A DNA stretch of 64,000 bases from Fictibacillus arsenicus (GTDB lineage: Bacteria > Bacillota > Bacilli > Bacillales > Fictibacillaceae), in contig NZ_MQMF01000003.1 of NCBI RefSeq assembly GCF_001999465.1, forward strand, positions 124,001 through 188,000. The letters run 5' to 3'. Position 1 is the stretch's first letter. Each line of letters opens with the position of its first letter. The notes under the pieces were generated by a model. The model was not told the origin of the DNA. It saw nothing but the letters and a program-made list of their open reading frames with translations, and did no database searches. Shown here one piece after another: positions 17,365 to 25,372 of this stretch. The position numbers and the translations under genes were made by a program.

Positions 17365-17388
17365 GGACAAGGTACTTGGACATATGAT
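17361..17388 (+). promoter_or_regulatory. Candidate sigma-E promoter of the LysM/GH18 gene
   Basis: ATA (17361-17363), a 17-base spacer and CATATGAT (17381-17388) resemble a mother-cell sigma-E promoter. It lies about 30 bases upstream of the start, and B. subtilis yaaH, the closest functional relative, is sigma-E dependent. This is pattern matching only. Confidence 0.4.
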
Positions 17389-17419
17389 GAAAGCATGAGA
17401 TGTTTCAAGGAGGGGTATC

Positions 17420-18682
17420 ATGCAGATTCATGTGGTGAAAAGAGGCGATTCCTTATGGAAGCTTTCACAGTACTATAGACTACCATGGCAAGAGCTCGCT
17501 ACGGTAAACAGGCTGACAGCAAAAGATAAACTTTCTGTTGGCCAGACACTATTTATCCCTACACCTTTTACTTATACAGTTCAGCCAGGAGATACTCTGA
17601 AAGAGATCGGAGATATGATTGGCGTTTCTGTTACACAGCTTCAGCAGGCTAATCCGGGTGTTACAGATGCGAATTTAGTGGCTGGAAAGCAGTTGAATGT
17701 CCCAGAACGAACAAAAAGAGATATTACTACAAATGCATTTGCTGAACCCGTTCCAAAAGCAAAAGAAAATTTTGCTGCAGCAGCGAAAAGTTTAACGTAT
17801 ATTACAATGTTCAGCTATGAGGTAAATGAAAACGGCGAATTAAAGCCGTTGGATGATACTGAATTTTTAAGAGACGCAAAAAATAAAAACGTAAAACCAC
17901 TCATGTCTATTACAAATATTAAAGACGGGGAGTTCAGTGAAGAGGTTGGTACCGCGATATTAACAAACAAAGAAATCACGAACAAAGTAATTGATAATTC
18001 TATAGCCATGATGAAGCAAAAAGGATACCAAGGAATATCTGTTGATTTTGAGTTTTTAGGTAAAAAAAATAAAGAAGCCTATAATCAGTTTTTAAGCACA
18101 CTTACTGAAAAGATGCACCAGCAGAAATATATCGTGATGACTGCAGTAGCACCGAAGATCAGTGCAACACAGATTGGGGAATGGTACGAATCGCATGATT
18201 ATAAAGCTCATGGTGAGATCGTGGATTACGTCATTTTGATGACATATGAATGGGGTTATAGCGGAGGACCGCCGATGGCAGTCAGTCCTATCCCTTCTGT
18301 TAAAAAGGTGCTTAACTATGCAGTAAGTGAGATAGACCCGAAAAAAATATTAATGGGTATAAATCTATACGGGTATGACTGGACGCTTCCTTATAAACCT
18401 GGTGGAGAATTTGCTAAAGCATTGAACCCAGTTCAGGCAACACAGCTTGCAGGGAAAAGACAGGCAGCCATTAAGTACAGCAGAAAAGATGAAGCCCCAT
18501 ATTTCAGATATTGGGATAAAGATAAAAAAGAACATATTGTTTGGTTTGAAGATTTACGAAGCATGAAAGCGAAATTTGATATTGTCGATCAATATGGATT
18601 CGCTGGTGTAAGCTTTTGGAATTTATCATTTGGTTATCCTGTGTTTTGGAACTACTTAGTTGACCGTTACAATATTAAATAA
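17420..18682 (+). CDS. Spore-type peptidoglycan hydrolase: two LysM domains plus GH18 (YaaH/SleL-like)
   Basis: The 420-residue protein has LysM domains at about residues 2-47 and 51-95 (VKRGDSLWKLSQ, VQPGDTLKEIGD) and a GH18 domain from about 120 to 415. The catalytic DxE-type motif GISVDFEF places the acid at E211. It lacks a signal peptide, as do spore cortex-lytic N-acetylglucosaminidases of the SleL/YaaH type that are deposited from the mother cell. AAGGAGGGG precedes the ATG. It is inserted between ypoC and ponA and converges with ponA at a shared terminator. An activity on cortex muramic-lactam peptidoglycan during germination is inferred. Confidence 0.88.
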   Translation: MQIHVVKRGDSLWKLSQYYRLPWQELATVNRLTAKDKLSVGQTLFIPTPFTYTVQPGDTLKEIGDMIGVSVTQLQQANPGVTDANLVAGKQLNVPERTKRDITTNAFAEPVPKAKENFAAAAKSLTYITMFSYEVNENGELKPLDDTEFLRDAKNKNVKPLMSITNIKDGEFSEEVGTAILTNKEITNKVIDNSIAMMKQKGYQGISVDFEFLGKKNKEAYNQFLSTLTEKMHQQKYIVMTAVAPKISATQIGEWYESHDYKAHGEIVDYVILMTYEWGYSGGPPMAVSPIPSVKKVLNYAVSEIDPKKILMGINLYGYDWTLPYKPGGEFAKALNPVQATQLAGKRQAAIKYSRKDEAPYFRYWDKDKKEHIVWFEDLRSMKAKFDIVDQYGFAGVSFWNLSFGYPVFWNYLVDRYNIK

Positions 18683-18719
18683 AAAAATCCGCCAGCTGAT
18701 TTAAGCTGGCGGATTTTTG
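18683..18719. terminator. Bidirectional terminator between GH18 gene and ponA
   Basis: AAATCCGCCAGCT and AGCTGGCGGATTT form a long stem around a short AT loop, with A-tract before and T-tract after. It can end both converging transcripts. Confidence 0.92.
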
Positions 18720-18723
18720 TTTG

Positions 18724-21315
18724 TTATTGGTTGAGAGGAGGGAACTGTAAGCCCCCGCCGCCTTCCTCTTCTTCGTTTCCTCCGCCTTGACCAGGGGGAG
18801 GAGTTCCAGGTTCTTGACCAGGAGGTGGTTCAGTTCCAGGTTCTCCGCCAGAAGGAGGCGGTGTTCCCGGTTCACCTTGACCTGGAGGGGTACCAGGTTC
18901 ACCTTCGCCAGGTGGAGTACCCGGCTCGCCTTCACCAGGCGGCTGCGGTGGTTGTTCTCCTTCCGGTGCTTCGATCGTGATTGATGTTTCAGCAGGTTCG
19001 CTTTCGGTGTTGTTTTCACTGTCGACTGCTATTATTTGGAATGTGTATTTACCAGGAGCAGGGGATGGAACAACAAATTTCGTATCATTGATCGTTGCTC
19101 GTTCCTGCATCGGTCCATCATTATAGCTTGCAAGGACCTTAAAGGTAACACCTTCTTTTTTCTCGTACTTCCATTTTACTTCAATTTCATTTTTCTTTTC
19201 ATCGAACTTCGCTTCAAGTCCTTCGATACCAGCAGGTTTTTCAAACTTATCACTTACATCTGGCAGCTTAGATCCTTTGACGAACAATTCAATGATTTTT
19301 TCGGAATCTGGCGTAAACTCACTTGCACGTTTTCCAGTTCCTTTTTCCATTGGAACTTCAGTCACAGATTTCGGTTTCTTAAAGTCAGTGTTCTTGTGCT
19401 TAAGCTGACTCATGATATCCTTAAAGATCTGTTTAGAATAATCGTCTTTCGTATTGTCGAGGTATAATGCATCACCGTTATCATCTTGGTAGGAATCATA
19501 TCCTGTCCATACTGCTGCGGTGTAGGTAGTCGTGTATCCGGCCATCCACGCATCTTTTGTTGCATCACTAGGCATGCCGTATTTATCCCGAAGGTCTTTA
19601 GGGAAGTTCGTAGTACCTGTTTTTCCAGCTAATTTTAATCCGCTCACATTGGCCTGTGTACCAGTACCACGTTTCATAACATCTTTAAGCATATCAGTGA
19701 TCATGTAAGCCGTATAATCTTTCATAGCCGCCTTCGGTTCTGGGTCGACTTCAATTACTCTTCCGTCTGGGAATTCAATTTTACGGATCGTTGTCGGTTT
19801 CGTGTAAACACCGCCGTTTCCGAATGCTTGATAAGCACCTGCCATTGTAAGCGGTGATACTCCTTGTTCAAATCCGCCGATCGCATAAGACGGGTAAGTT
19901 GTGTCTGGATCTAAGTCAAATCCAAGCTTATTAGCAAAGTCAGTTGCTTCTTCAGGACCGACTTCTTGGAATGTCTTAACAGCCGTAGTATTTTTTGATT
20001 CAACGAGAGCCTGGCGCATCGTGATATCTCCAACATTTTTCTTGTTGAAGTTGTTGATCGTTACATCACCGATCTTAACAGGTTCGTCGTTTAACATATG
20101 AGCAGTGCTCCATTTTTTGTTTTCAATAGCCGGACCATAGTCAAGGATGGGTTTGATTGTTGACCCTGGCTGGCGAGTGATTCGAGTTGAGAATTGGTTG
20201 CTCAATTCGTTTCCGCGGCCGCTGCCGACTGCACGTATTGCACCCGTTTTCGTATCAACGATTGCAACACCAGATTGTAATAACTCATGCTCGGGTTCTA
20301 ATTTAGCTTTTAATACATCTTCTGTAACTTGCTGAGCTTTTGTATCCAGGTTTGTATAGATCTTTAGTCCAGAAGAATATATATCTGCTTCTTCTAATCC
20401 TTCAATATCCTTAAGGTCATCCATTACTTGTTTGATATATGCATCATAAGGACGTGTTTCTTTTTGTAGTTTACCAGGGTTAATCGTATCCTTTACAGAA
20501 ACACTCTTTGCATTTTCTGCTTCTTCTTTAGAAATGAATTTATGCTGCGCCATCAAGTTTAAGACAACATTGCGTCGATGTTCAGCTTCTTTTGGATTTC
20601 GAGTTGGATCATAATAGCTTGGAGCTTTAGGTAACCCAGCCAATAAAGCAGCTTCGTGTACTTCTAACTCACTAACAGGTTTATTAAAATAAGTTTTTGC
20701 AGCCGTTGCTATACCCCATGCGCCATTACCAAAATAAATCTTATTTAAATACATTTCTAGAATCTGATCCTTTGAATACTTTTGTTCTAACTGAACAGAT
20801 AGATAGGCTTCACGGATCTTTCTCGTAAGGGATTTTTCATTCGTAAGAATCGTGTTCTTTATAACCTGCTGAGAGATCGTACTTGCACCTTCAGCACCAA
20901 ATCCTTCTGTTACGTTAGCGAACGCGGCACCGAATAAACGTCTTACATCAACACCGCTATGTTGGCGGAAACGCACATCTTCTGTTGCGATGAACGCATT
21001 TTGTACAGGTTCAGGAATTTCATTTATCTTTACTCTGATCCGTTTTTCTTGTCCTGAAACAAGAGAAACTTCTTCATCATTCATATCCATGATTTTTGAA
21101 GATACAGGTGTTTCTAGTTTCTTCGGATCCAGCTTTGGAGAAGTAGCTGCGATTACACCTACTGTTAAAAGTCCTAATAATCCTAAAATAACTGCAAGCA
21201 ATAGGAGAGTCTTCTTCCAATTACGTCTTGGCTTTTTTGTTTTCTTTGCCGGTGTGGAGCCATTATTAGACGACGATTGTCTTCTTTCTACCCGGCTTCG
21301 GTAATCTTTTGACAT
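18724..21315 (-). CDS. ponA: Penicillin-binding protein 1A (class A PBP)
   Basis: This bifunctional peptidoglycan synthase has a cytoplasmic basic tail, one membrane helix (residues about 34-57) and a GT51 glycosyltransferase domain (TEDVRFRQHSGVD with E112; STISQQVIKN). The transpeptidase has S385-x-x-K388, SKN at 440-442 and KTGT at 565-568. A fibronectin III-like domain follows at about 690-780. The last 80 residues are a Gly-Pro-Glu-Thr low-complexity tail of repeated GEPGTPP units. Length is 863 residues. It follows recU on the same strand, the conserved recU-ponA pair. AAAGGTTGG is the ribosome site. Confidence 0.96.
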   Translation of the reverse strand: MSKDYRSRVERRQSSSNNGSTPAKKTKKPRRNWKKTLLLLAVILGLLGLLTVGVIAATSPKLDPKKLETPVSSKIMDMNDEEVSLVSGQEKRIRVKINEIPEPVQNAFIATEDVRFRQHSGVDVRRLFGAAFANVTEGFGAEGASTISQQVIKNTILTNEKSLTRKIREAYLSVQLEQKYSKDQILEMYLNKIYFGNGAWGIATAAKTYFNKPVSELEVHEAALLAGLPKAPSYYDPTRNPKEAEHRRNVVLNLMAQHKFISKEEAENAKSVSVKDTINPGKLQKETRPYDAYIKQVMDDLKDIEGLEEADIYSSGLKIYTNLDTKAQQVTEDVLKAKLEPEHELLQSGVAIVDTKTGAIRAVGSGRGNELSNQFSTRITRQPGSTIKPILDYGPAIENKKWSTAHMLNDEPVKIGDVTINNFNKKNVGDITMRQALVESKNTTAVKTFQEVGPEEATDFANKLGFDLDPDTTYPSYAIGGFEQGVSPLTMAGAYQAFGNGGVYTKPTTIRKIEFPDGRVIEVDPEPKAAMKDYTAYMITDMLKDVMKRGTGTQANVSGLKLAGKTGTTNFPKDLRDKYGMPSDATKDAWMAGYTTTYTAAVWTGYDSYQDDNGDALYLDNTKDDYSKQIFKDIMSQLKHKNTDFKKPKSVTEVPMEKGTGKRASEFTPDSEKIIELFVKGSKLPDVSDKFEKPAGIEGLEAKFDEKKNEIEVKWKYEKKEGVTFKVLASYNDGPMQERATINDTKFVVPSPAPGKYTFQIIAVDSENNTESEPAETSITIEAPEGEQPPQPPGEGEPGTPPGEGEPGTPPGQGEPGTPPPSGGEPGTEPPPGQEPGTPPPGQGGGNEEEEGGGGLQFPPLNQ
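18745..18955. repeat. Tandem coding repeat for the PBP1A GEPGTPP tail
   Basis: Imperfect units of 24-30 bases encode the repeated GEPGTPP motif at the 3' end of ponA. Codons vary between units, so the repeat is older than a recent slippage event. Copy number could still vary between strains. Confidence 0.8.
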
Positions 21316-21391
21316 AGTTTTACCAACCTTTCAACTTCGTAAAAAAACTAACATTATCAATATTCGTGGCAAATTCTGAGTTTATGAACAA

Positions 21392-22015
21392 TCAAAGAGA
21401 AGGAGAGAAATAGACACGATCTACTGTTTCTAAATAATTCAGCCTAGGTTGATACCCGATAGTAATAGAATGTCCTTTATCTTCTATTTCACCCTTTGGA
21501 ATTGATTTTCTCCCCATGGTTTGTTCTTTCCAATAGTGAACAAGATAAGAGCTGTCCAGCAGATAGCTTTTATCGGTAGAAGAGAATCGAAGAATGATAA
21601 AAGATATTCCTCCATGATCTAAAATCTGCTGCATATGTGTGATCTGATGCTCATGAAAATTCTTAAGCGGAAAACTCGTCTTGTTCTTTGTTTCTTTTGC
21701 TTCAAAGTCAATATATCTTCCTTTATATACACCGTTATAGTCGGTAGTAGAAGCGAGTTTAAAGTATGCTTCACGAATGACAGCTGCAGATCGTTTCGGG
21801 TACTCAACATTCACGATTTGTACAGGAGTCGGTTTTTTGTGAATGATCGCTTTATTCGTTAAGAGATAGAATTGATTGCTTTGATTGATATCGTCTTCGA
21901 GTGACATCCCTCTGTTGCTGTATGACACTTCTTTTTTAACAGAAGATGGGGAAGACGATCGTGTTTTGATTACAGAAGTCACTTTCTTACCATTTGGATA
22001 ATGAAAGGTTCCCAT
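21392..22015 (-). CDS. recU: Holliday junction resolvase RecU
   Basis: RecU cleaves four-way junctions in recombination and chromosome segregation. The 207-residue sequence has [14 protein letters not shown] near residue 33. The catalytic PD-(D/E)XK-like core follows as [19 protein letters not shown], then [21 protein letters not shown] precedes the ATG. It lies 76 bases before ponA on the same strand, the standard arrangement in Bacilli. Confidence 0.95.
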   Translation of the reverse strand: MGTFHYPNGKKVTSVIKTRSSSPSSVKKEVSYSNRGMSLEDDINQSNQFYLLTNKAIIHKKPTPVQIVNVEYPKRSAAVIREAYFKLASTTDYNGVYKGRYIDFEAKETKNKTSFPLKNFHEHQITHMQQILDHGGISFIILRFSSTDKSYLLDSSYLVHYWKEQTMGRKSIPKGEIEDKGHSITIGYQPRLNYLETVDRVYFSPSL

Positions 22016-22087
22016 GATTCATCTCCTTTTAATTAAAGATGGCTATGCGCATTATTACGAAAATAGATACACATAGCCCAGTTTAGT

Positions 22088-22333
22088 TTACTTTTCTAAT
22101 AGTACGGAAAGTTCATCTTCTTTAAAACCCATTACAACCTGATTGCCCTCTTCTGTCTGGATCACAGTTACAGGAGTAGCCGAAGCACCCAGGTCCATGA
22201 CTTCTTTCATATAGCTTTGGTTTTTTCGTATGTCGCGTTCTTCGAATTCAATATTATTTGATTTCAGCCACTCTTTTTCTGCGAAGCATGGAGGGCACGT
22301 TTCCTGTGTGTAGATGATAACTTTTTTCTCCAA
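22088..22333 (-). CDS. Glutaredoxin-like thiol-disulfide protein
   Basis: The 81-residue thioredoxin-fold protein has the active site ETCPPC at residues 11-16 and the cis-proline loop ASATPVTVIQ near 51-60. It lacks a signal peptide. The CPPC motif and size fit the NrdH/YruB class of small glutaredoxins. In a bacillithiol-producing cell it might act with BSH or thioredoxin reductase, but its partner cannot be read from the sequence. It is upstream of recU on the same strand, with 72 bases between them containing an imperfect hairpin. Confidence 0.85.
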   Translation of the reverse strand: MEKKVIIYTQETCPPCFAEKEWLKSNNIEFEERDIRKNQSYMKEVMDLGASATPVTVIQTEEGNQVVMGFKEDELSVLLEK

Positions 22334-22464
22334 TTTTTATGCCTCCTTTTTCCATTTTGCATCTTTCATAAAGATTAGTTTACTCCTTTTTCTTACGCGA
22401 TACAAATATTTTATAGTGCTGAAGCGAACCATAAAAGAAGAGGACGAGACTTAGGAGGCAAAGC

Positions 22465-23421
22465 GTGGAAGAGCGATATCAGGATATTACAATGACAATC
22501 TTGAATAAAACGATTTCACAAAATCGTGATAATATTTCACGTACCGTAAGCTATGCCTCTTTTTTTAAAAGAAACCCTGAAATAAGATGGGCAATGCTCG
22601 CAAGTCTTGTTTCACGCAACGCTGGATACAGCATGTGTGATTTAAAGGGAGAATGGCTTCCAAGATTTTTGTCTGAAGACACAAGAAAACATTTGTTTCA
22701 TACATATGAACGTGCAAACTGGATGATTTTCCAAGATGCTTTTCCTCAGCTGCTTCTTTATGAATACTGTAAAAAGAAAGGGGCTCCATTATTTGATCTC
22801 CTTGATAACTTTTATGTTTCAGCATTCATGAAGGAAGAATGGCACCGTTTTTGGATCGCAAAAGATTTAAAGAGATTATGTACATCGTTAATCATCAATG
22901 AGCAGCATGTGATTGATAAGCCAGTGATTAGGCAGTCTTTTTATAAGAAAAGGATATTTTCAGGAACTCCATTTCTGCTCCAAGACTATATGCATTTCAG
23001 TACAGTACTATTCCCCGTTCTTTCTGGGGATGTATACGGAATTTCAGTTCATGGATTTAAATCTGTAAAAAATAGAATAGAAACGGGGAAGATGCTTTAC
23101 TCCATTTTATTCGAATCGAGATGGAGCGAAGATATTATTCGTTTTTCTGAGGCAGTTACTCATACTGGTTCGCGGCATGATTTTGAAAAGTATGTATATC
23201 CGAAAAAAATGAGGGAGACACCGATGCTTAGAATGGCCTATCCGATTGTCCGTCATCATAGAAAGCCTATGAAAGACTGGTATAGAAAGGGAATGAATAC
23301 GGATGTGTTTTATCATCCCGTAAAGAGCATACAACAACCATGTCTTACAGATTGGTATAAACAAAAGCAGAGACAGATTAAAATTGGCATCCTATTAAAA
23401 GAATGGATCCAAAATCGATAA
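22465..23421 (+). CDS. yppC: DUF2515 family protein YppC
   Basis: The 318-residue soluble protein begins MEERYQDITMTILNKTISQN and has the DUF2515 hallmarks EIRWAMLASLVSRNAGYSMCDLKG and FQDAFPQLLLYEYCK. The start is GTG behind TTAGGAGGC. It is divergent from the glutaredoxin/recU/ponA strand, as yppC is from recU in B. subtilis. No function is known to me. The 14-mer ATTTCACGTACCGT, which also appears in two intergenic places, lies in its codons at 22534-22547. Confidence 0.87.
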   Translation: MEERYQDITMTILNKTISQNRDNISRTVSYASFFKRNPEIRWAMLASLVSRNAGYSMCDLKGEWLPRFLSEDTRKHLFHTYERANWMIFQDAFPQLLLYEYCKKKGAPLFDLLDNFYVSAFMKEEWHRFWIAKDLKRLCTSLIINEQHVIDKPVIRQSFYKKRIFSGTPFLLQDYMHFSTVLFPVLSGDVYGISVHGFKSVKNRIETGKMLYSILFESRWSEDIIRFSEAVTHTGSRHDFEKYVYPKKMRETPMLRMAYPIVRHHRKPMKDWYRKGMNTDVFYHPVKSIQQPCLTDWYKQKQRQIKIGILLKEWIQNR

Positions 23422-23429
23422 ATATAAAA

Positions 23430-23728
23430 GGCTTTCGCAAACTTTGTTGCTCTTGTAAGTAGTTGATTTCCGCATCAGGTTGCTTCGCTTTCCGCGGGGC
23501 GTGCGGTGAGCCCCTCGCCGCTTTGCGCCTTTGAGTGGTCTCACCTGACCGCTTCAAGGAAGTACCCTTGCTCCTGCGTCTACGAGAAAATGCTACCGAT
23601 GTGAGCATACTCGTCGCATGCCTAACGAGAAGCTTCTCATGTGGTAGGCAAGCACCTTCCACTCCAAACAACTTGTCAGTGAGGGAATGAACAAAATACT
23701 AAAAGCAACAATCTTTTAGAAAAGAGCC
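23430..23728. repeat. ~300-bp repeat element, inverted copy, with terminal inverted repeats
   Basis: The left end GGCTTTCGCAAACTTTGTTG mirrors the right end, which as reverse complement reads GGCTCTTTTCTAAAAGATTG. The interior is the reverse complement of the element at 11579 (shared blocks include CCTTGCTCCTGCGTCTAC and CTCGTCGCATGCC). This is the most complete copy. It occupies the gap between yppC and the sspM-like gene. Frames crossing it are not genes. Confidence 0.88.
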
Positions 23729-23732
23729 AAAT

Positions 23733-23767
23733 AAAAAGACGGCAGAGGGTATGCCGTCTTTCTTTTG
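23733..23767. terminator. Bidirectional terminator between repeat element and sspM-like gene
   Basis: AAAGACGGCA and TGCCGTCTTT form a 10-bp stem with a 6-7 base loop, flanked by A- and T-rich tracts. It lies right at the stop codon of the minus-strand small gene and downstream of yppC. Confidence 0.88.
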
Positions 23768-23902
23768 TTACGTGCTTGGAATATCGGGTCCATTCAGTTT
23801 TTTATCACCATAACCTGTATTTTGCTTTTGTTCTGTTTTTTCAGTTACTTGCTGTTGTGAATATTGGTCTTGCTTTCTTTGCTGTTTGCTGTCTTCGGTC
23901 AT
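23768..23902 (-). CDS. sspM: SspM-like small acid-soluble spore protein
   Basis: The 44-residue, Gln- and Lys-rich, cysteine-free protein starts MTEDSKQQRKQDQ and ends YGDKKLNGPDIPST. The C-terminal pattern DKKLxGPxxPST is that of minor SASP SspM, whose B. subtilis version is shorter (about 34 residues) and ends DKKLGGPNRPST. AAAGGAGG precedes the ATG by eight bases. The gene lies in the ypp region, where I recall sspM in B. subtilis. I saw no convincing sigma-G promoter just upstream. Confidence 0.7.
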   Translation of the reverse strand: MTEDSKQQRKQDQYSQQQVTEKTEQKQNTGYGDKKLNGPDIPST

Positions 23903-24005
23903 TTTTTGCACCTCCTTTTATAAACGTGAACTCATATTAGTTTTGCGGTTGAAGCGACTGAATATACAAACAATCAACAAATAGCTGTCGAATTAAAGTT
24001 AAAAA

Positions 24006-24034
24006 AGGAAAATTGCACTTTCTTTGCCGAATAA
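24006..24034 (+). promoter_or_regulatory. Candidate sigma-H promoter of racA
   Basis: AGGAAAA (24006-24012) and GAATAA (24029-24034) fit the sigma-H -35 and -10 boxes, but the spacer is one base longer than usual. B. subtilis racA is sigma-H dependent, which supports the call. Confidence 0.45.
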
Positions 24035-24116
24035 AAACTAGTTTTGTCACGTGTGAAGGGGATAAGAGGATACAGCACGAAATTAGTTCCTACAAGAAAA
24101 CGGGGAGGGATTCATA

Positions 24117-24626
24117 ATGGAAATGGTGTTGAAGACCAAAACTGTCTCTGAGGAACTCGGGGTGAATCCGACAACGGTTCAGCGTTGGGTCAGACATTTT
24201 AATATTCAATGTGATAAGAACGAACATGGCCATTATTTGTTTAAGCAAGAAGATATCGAGCAGTTAAGGGAGATCAAAACTCAGCTCGATAATGGATTAT
24301 TGATGAGTGATATTCAAATCCAGTCATTTCAAACATCAGTGAAAACGGTAGAACTGCCAACCCAGTTTGAAGAAAAGTTTGACCGGCTTAATGCAGCCAT
24401 TAGAGCATTAGAAAAAAAGGTTGAAGAGAAAGCTGATGCTGTTGTTTCCTATCAAATGCTCCAGCATGCTTCTGAACTTGAAGAACTTATAAAGAAAATG
24501 GAAAACATGGAGGCGCGTCTTCAGGACCTCGAGGTAGCTTTACTGAAAAACAATTATCCAGAGGAAAAGCTTTATGTAAAGGAAAAGCCGAAAAAGAACT
24601 GGTTTGTGAGTTTGTTTACATTATAA
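24117..24626 (+). CDS. racA: Chromosome-anchoring protein RacA
   Basis: RacA binds centromere-like ram sites near the origin and tethers it to the cell pole through DivIVA at the onset of sporulation. The N-terminal MerR-like helix-turn-helix (VSEELGVNPTTVQRWVRHF, then NEHGHYLFKQEDIEQL) is close to B. subtilis RacA. A long coiled coil follows (residues about 80-145) and a short C-terminal tail KKNWFVSLFTL ends the protein. Length is 169 residues. GGGGAGGG precedes the ATG. In B. subtilis racA is elsewhere, so its place among ypp genes is a difference. Confidence 0.85.
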   Translation: MEMVLKTKTVSEELGVNPTTVQRWVRHFNIQCDKNEHGHYLFKQEDIEQLREIKTQLDNGLLMSDIQIQSFQTSVKTVELPTQFEEKFDRLNAAIRALEKKVEEKADAVVSYQMLQHASELEELIKKMENMEARLQDLEVALLKNNYPEEKLYVKEKPKKNWFVSLFTL

Positions 24627-24691
24627 ATGAAATGAAAAGTGTAAGTCTCTTCATTCTTTGGTACGATATAAAGAATGGAGGGACTTTTTTT

Positions 24692-25057
24692 ATGAGCAAT
24701 TTGTACAACAAAACGACAGAATTAATCGCTGATATTAATGAAGCGTTTCATATTTATAAAACAGAAACGAAGGCAAGAGAGTCGGAAGCAGATTTTTATA
24801 GTGAAGTTAAGCCGTTTGCAGACCGCATCCATTTTAGGGTGCAAGAGTGGGAGCCGCTTGCACGGGAATGGGTAATCACAAATAAGCCTAAATATTTATA
24901 TCCAATTCAGATCAAGACCGCGGCTGAAAACATTGGTTACCTGGGTGTTTATGTCTTTCAAAAAAATATGAAAGATAAACGCATCACTGAAATGGTGAAA
25001 TCGGTTTTGTATGTTTTAAACCAAATGAAAGAACAAATGAGTTCAAAAGAAGAATAA
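24692..25057 (+). CDS. yppE: DUF1798 family protein YppE
   Basis: The 121-residue protein is all-helical and matches YppE (DUF1798), with LIADINEAFHIYK, a central FRVQEWEPLAREWV and a C-terminal helix ending QMKEQMSSKEE. I place the start at the ATG at 24692, behind TGGAGGGAC. The frame extends 20 codons upstream but includes a hydrophobic stretch without a ribosome site. Its role is unknown. It sits in the conserved ypp cluster. A copy of the 14-mer ATTTCACGTACCGT begins right after the stop. Confidence 0.85.
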   Translation: MSNLYNKTTELIADINEAFHIYKTETKARESEADFYSEVKPFADRIHFRVQEWEPLAREWVITNKPKYLYPIQIKTAAENIGYLGVYVFQKNMKDKRITEMVKSVLYVLNQMKEQMSSKEE

Positions 25058-25082
25058 AATTTCACGTACCGTCGGATGTTAT

Positions 25083-25343
25083 TTTTTTCTTCCTATGCAA
25101 GGTGATTGAAGCGTAAGGTGCGTGCCTACCACATGAGAAGCATCTCGCCAGGCATGCGACGAGAAAGCTCGCTTCAGTAGCATATACTTGTAGACGCAGG
25201 AGCAAGGAACTTCCTTGAAGCGGTCAGGTGGAGACTCCTGATGGAGCAAAGCGGCAGGAGGCTCACCGCACACCCCGTGGAAAGCGAGCAGCCTGGAGCG
25301 GAAAGCAACTACTATCAGAGAGCAACATGGGTTACGAAAACAG
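25083..25343. repeat. ~260-bp repeat element, third main copy
   Basis: It shares with the 11579 element the blocks CGTGCCTACCAC, GGCATGCGACGAGA, TTGTAGACGCAGGAGCAAGG, GAAGCGGTCAGGTGGAGACT and AGGAGGCTCACCGCACACCC. The right end reads AGAGCAACATGGGTTACG. The left terminal repeat is not recognisable and the 14-mer ATTTCACGTACCGT lies 11 bases outside. The right end abuts the ribosome site of the next gene, so the element forms that gene's upstream region. Confidence 0.85.
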
Positions 25344-25372
25344 TAATATTTTTAAATAAAGGAGCGAGCAAG

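Noticed and set aside
18675-19019. Basic open frame within the ponA 3' end
   Set aside because: It is a shadow of the GEPGTPP repeat in another frame with no start signal.
23378-23671. 97-residue minus-strand frame
   Set aside because: It overlaps the 23430 repeat element and the end of yppC; similar frames recur because the repeats share sequence.
25241-25372. N-terminal extension of the gene at 25373
   Set aside because: These codons translate the repeat element, and a good ribosome site precedes the internal ATG.
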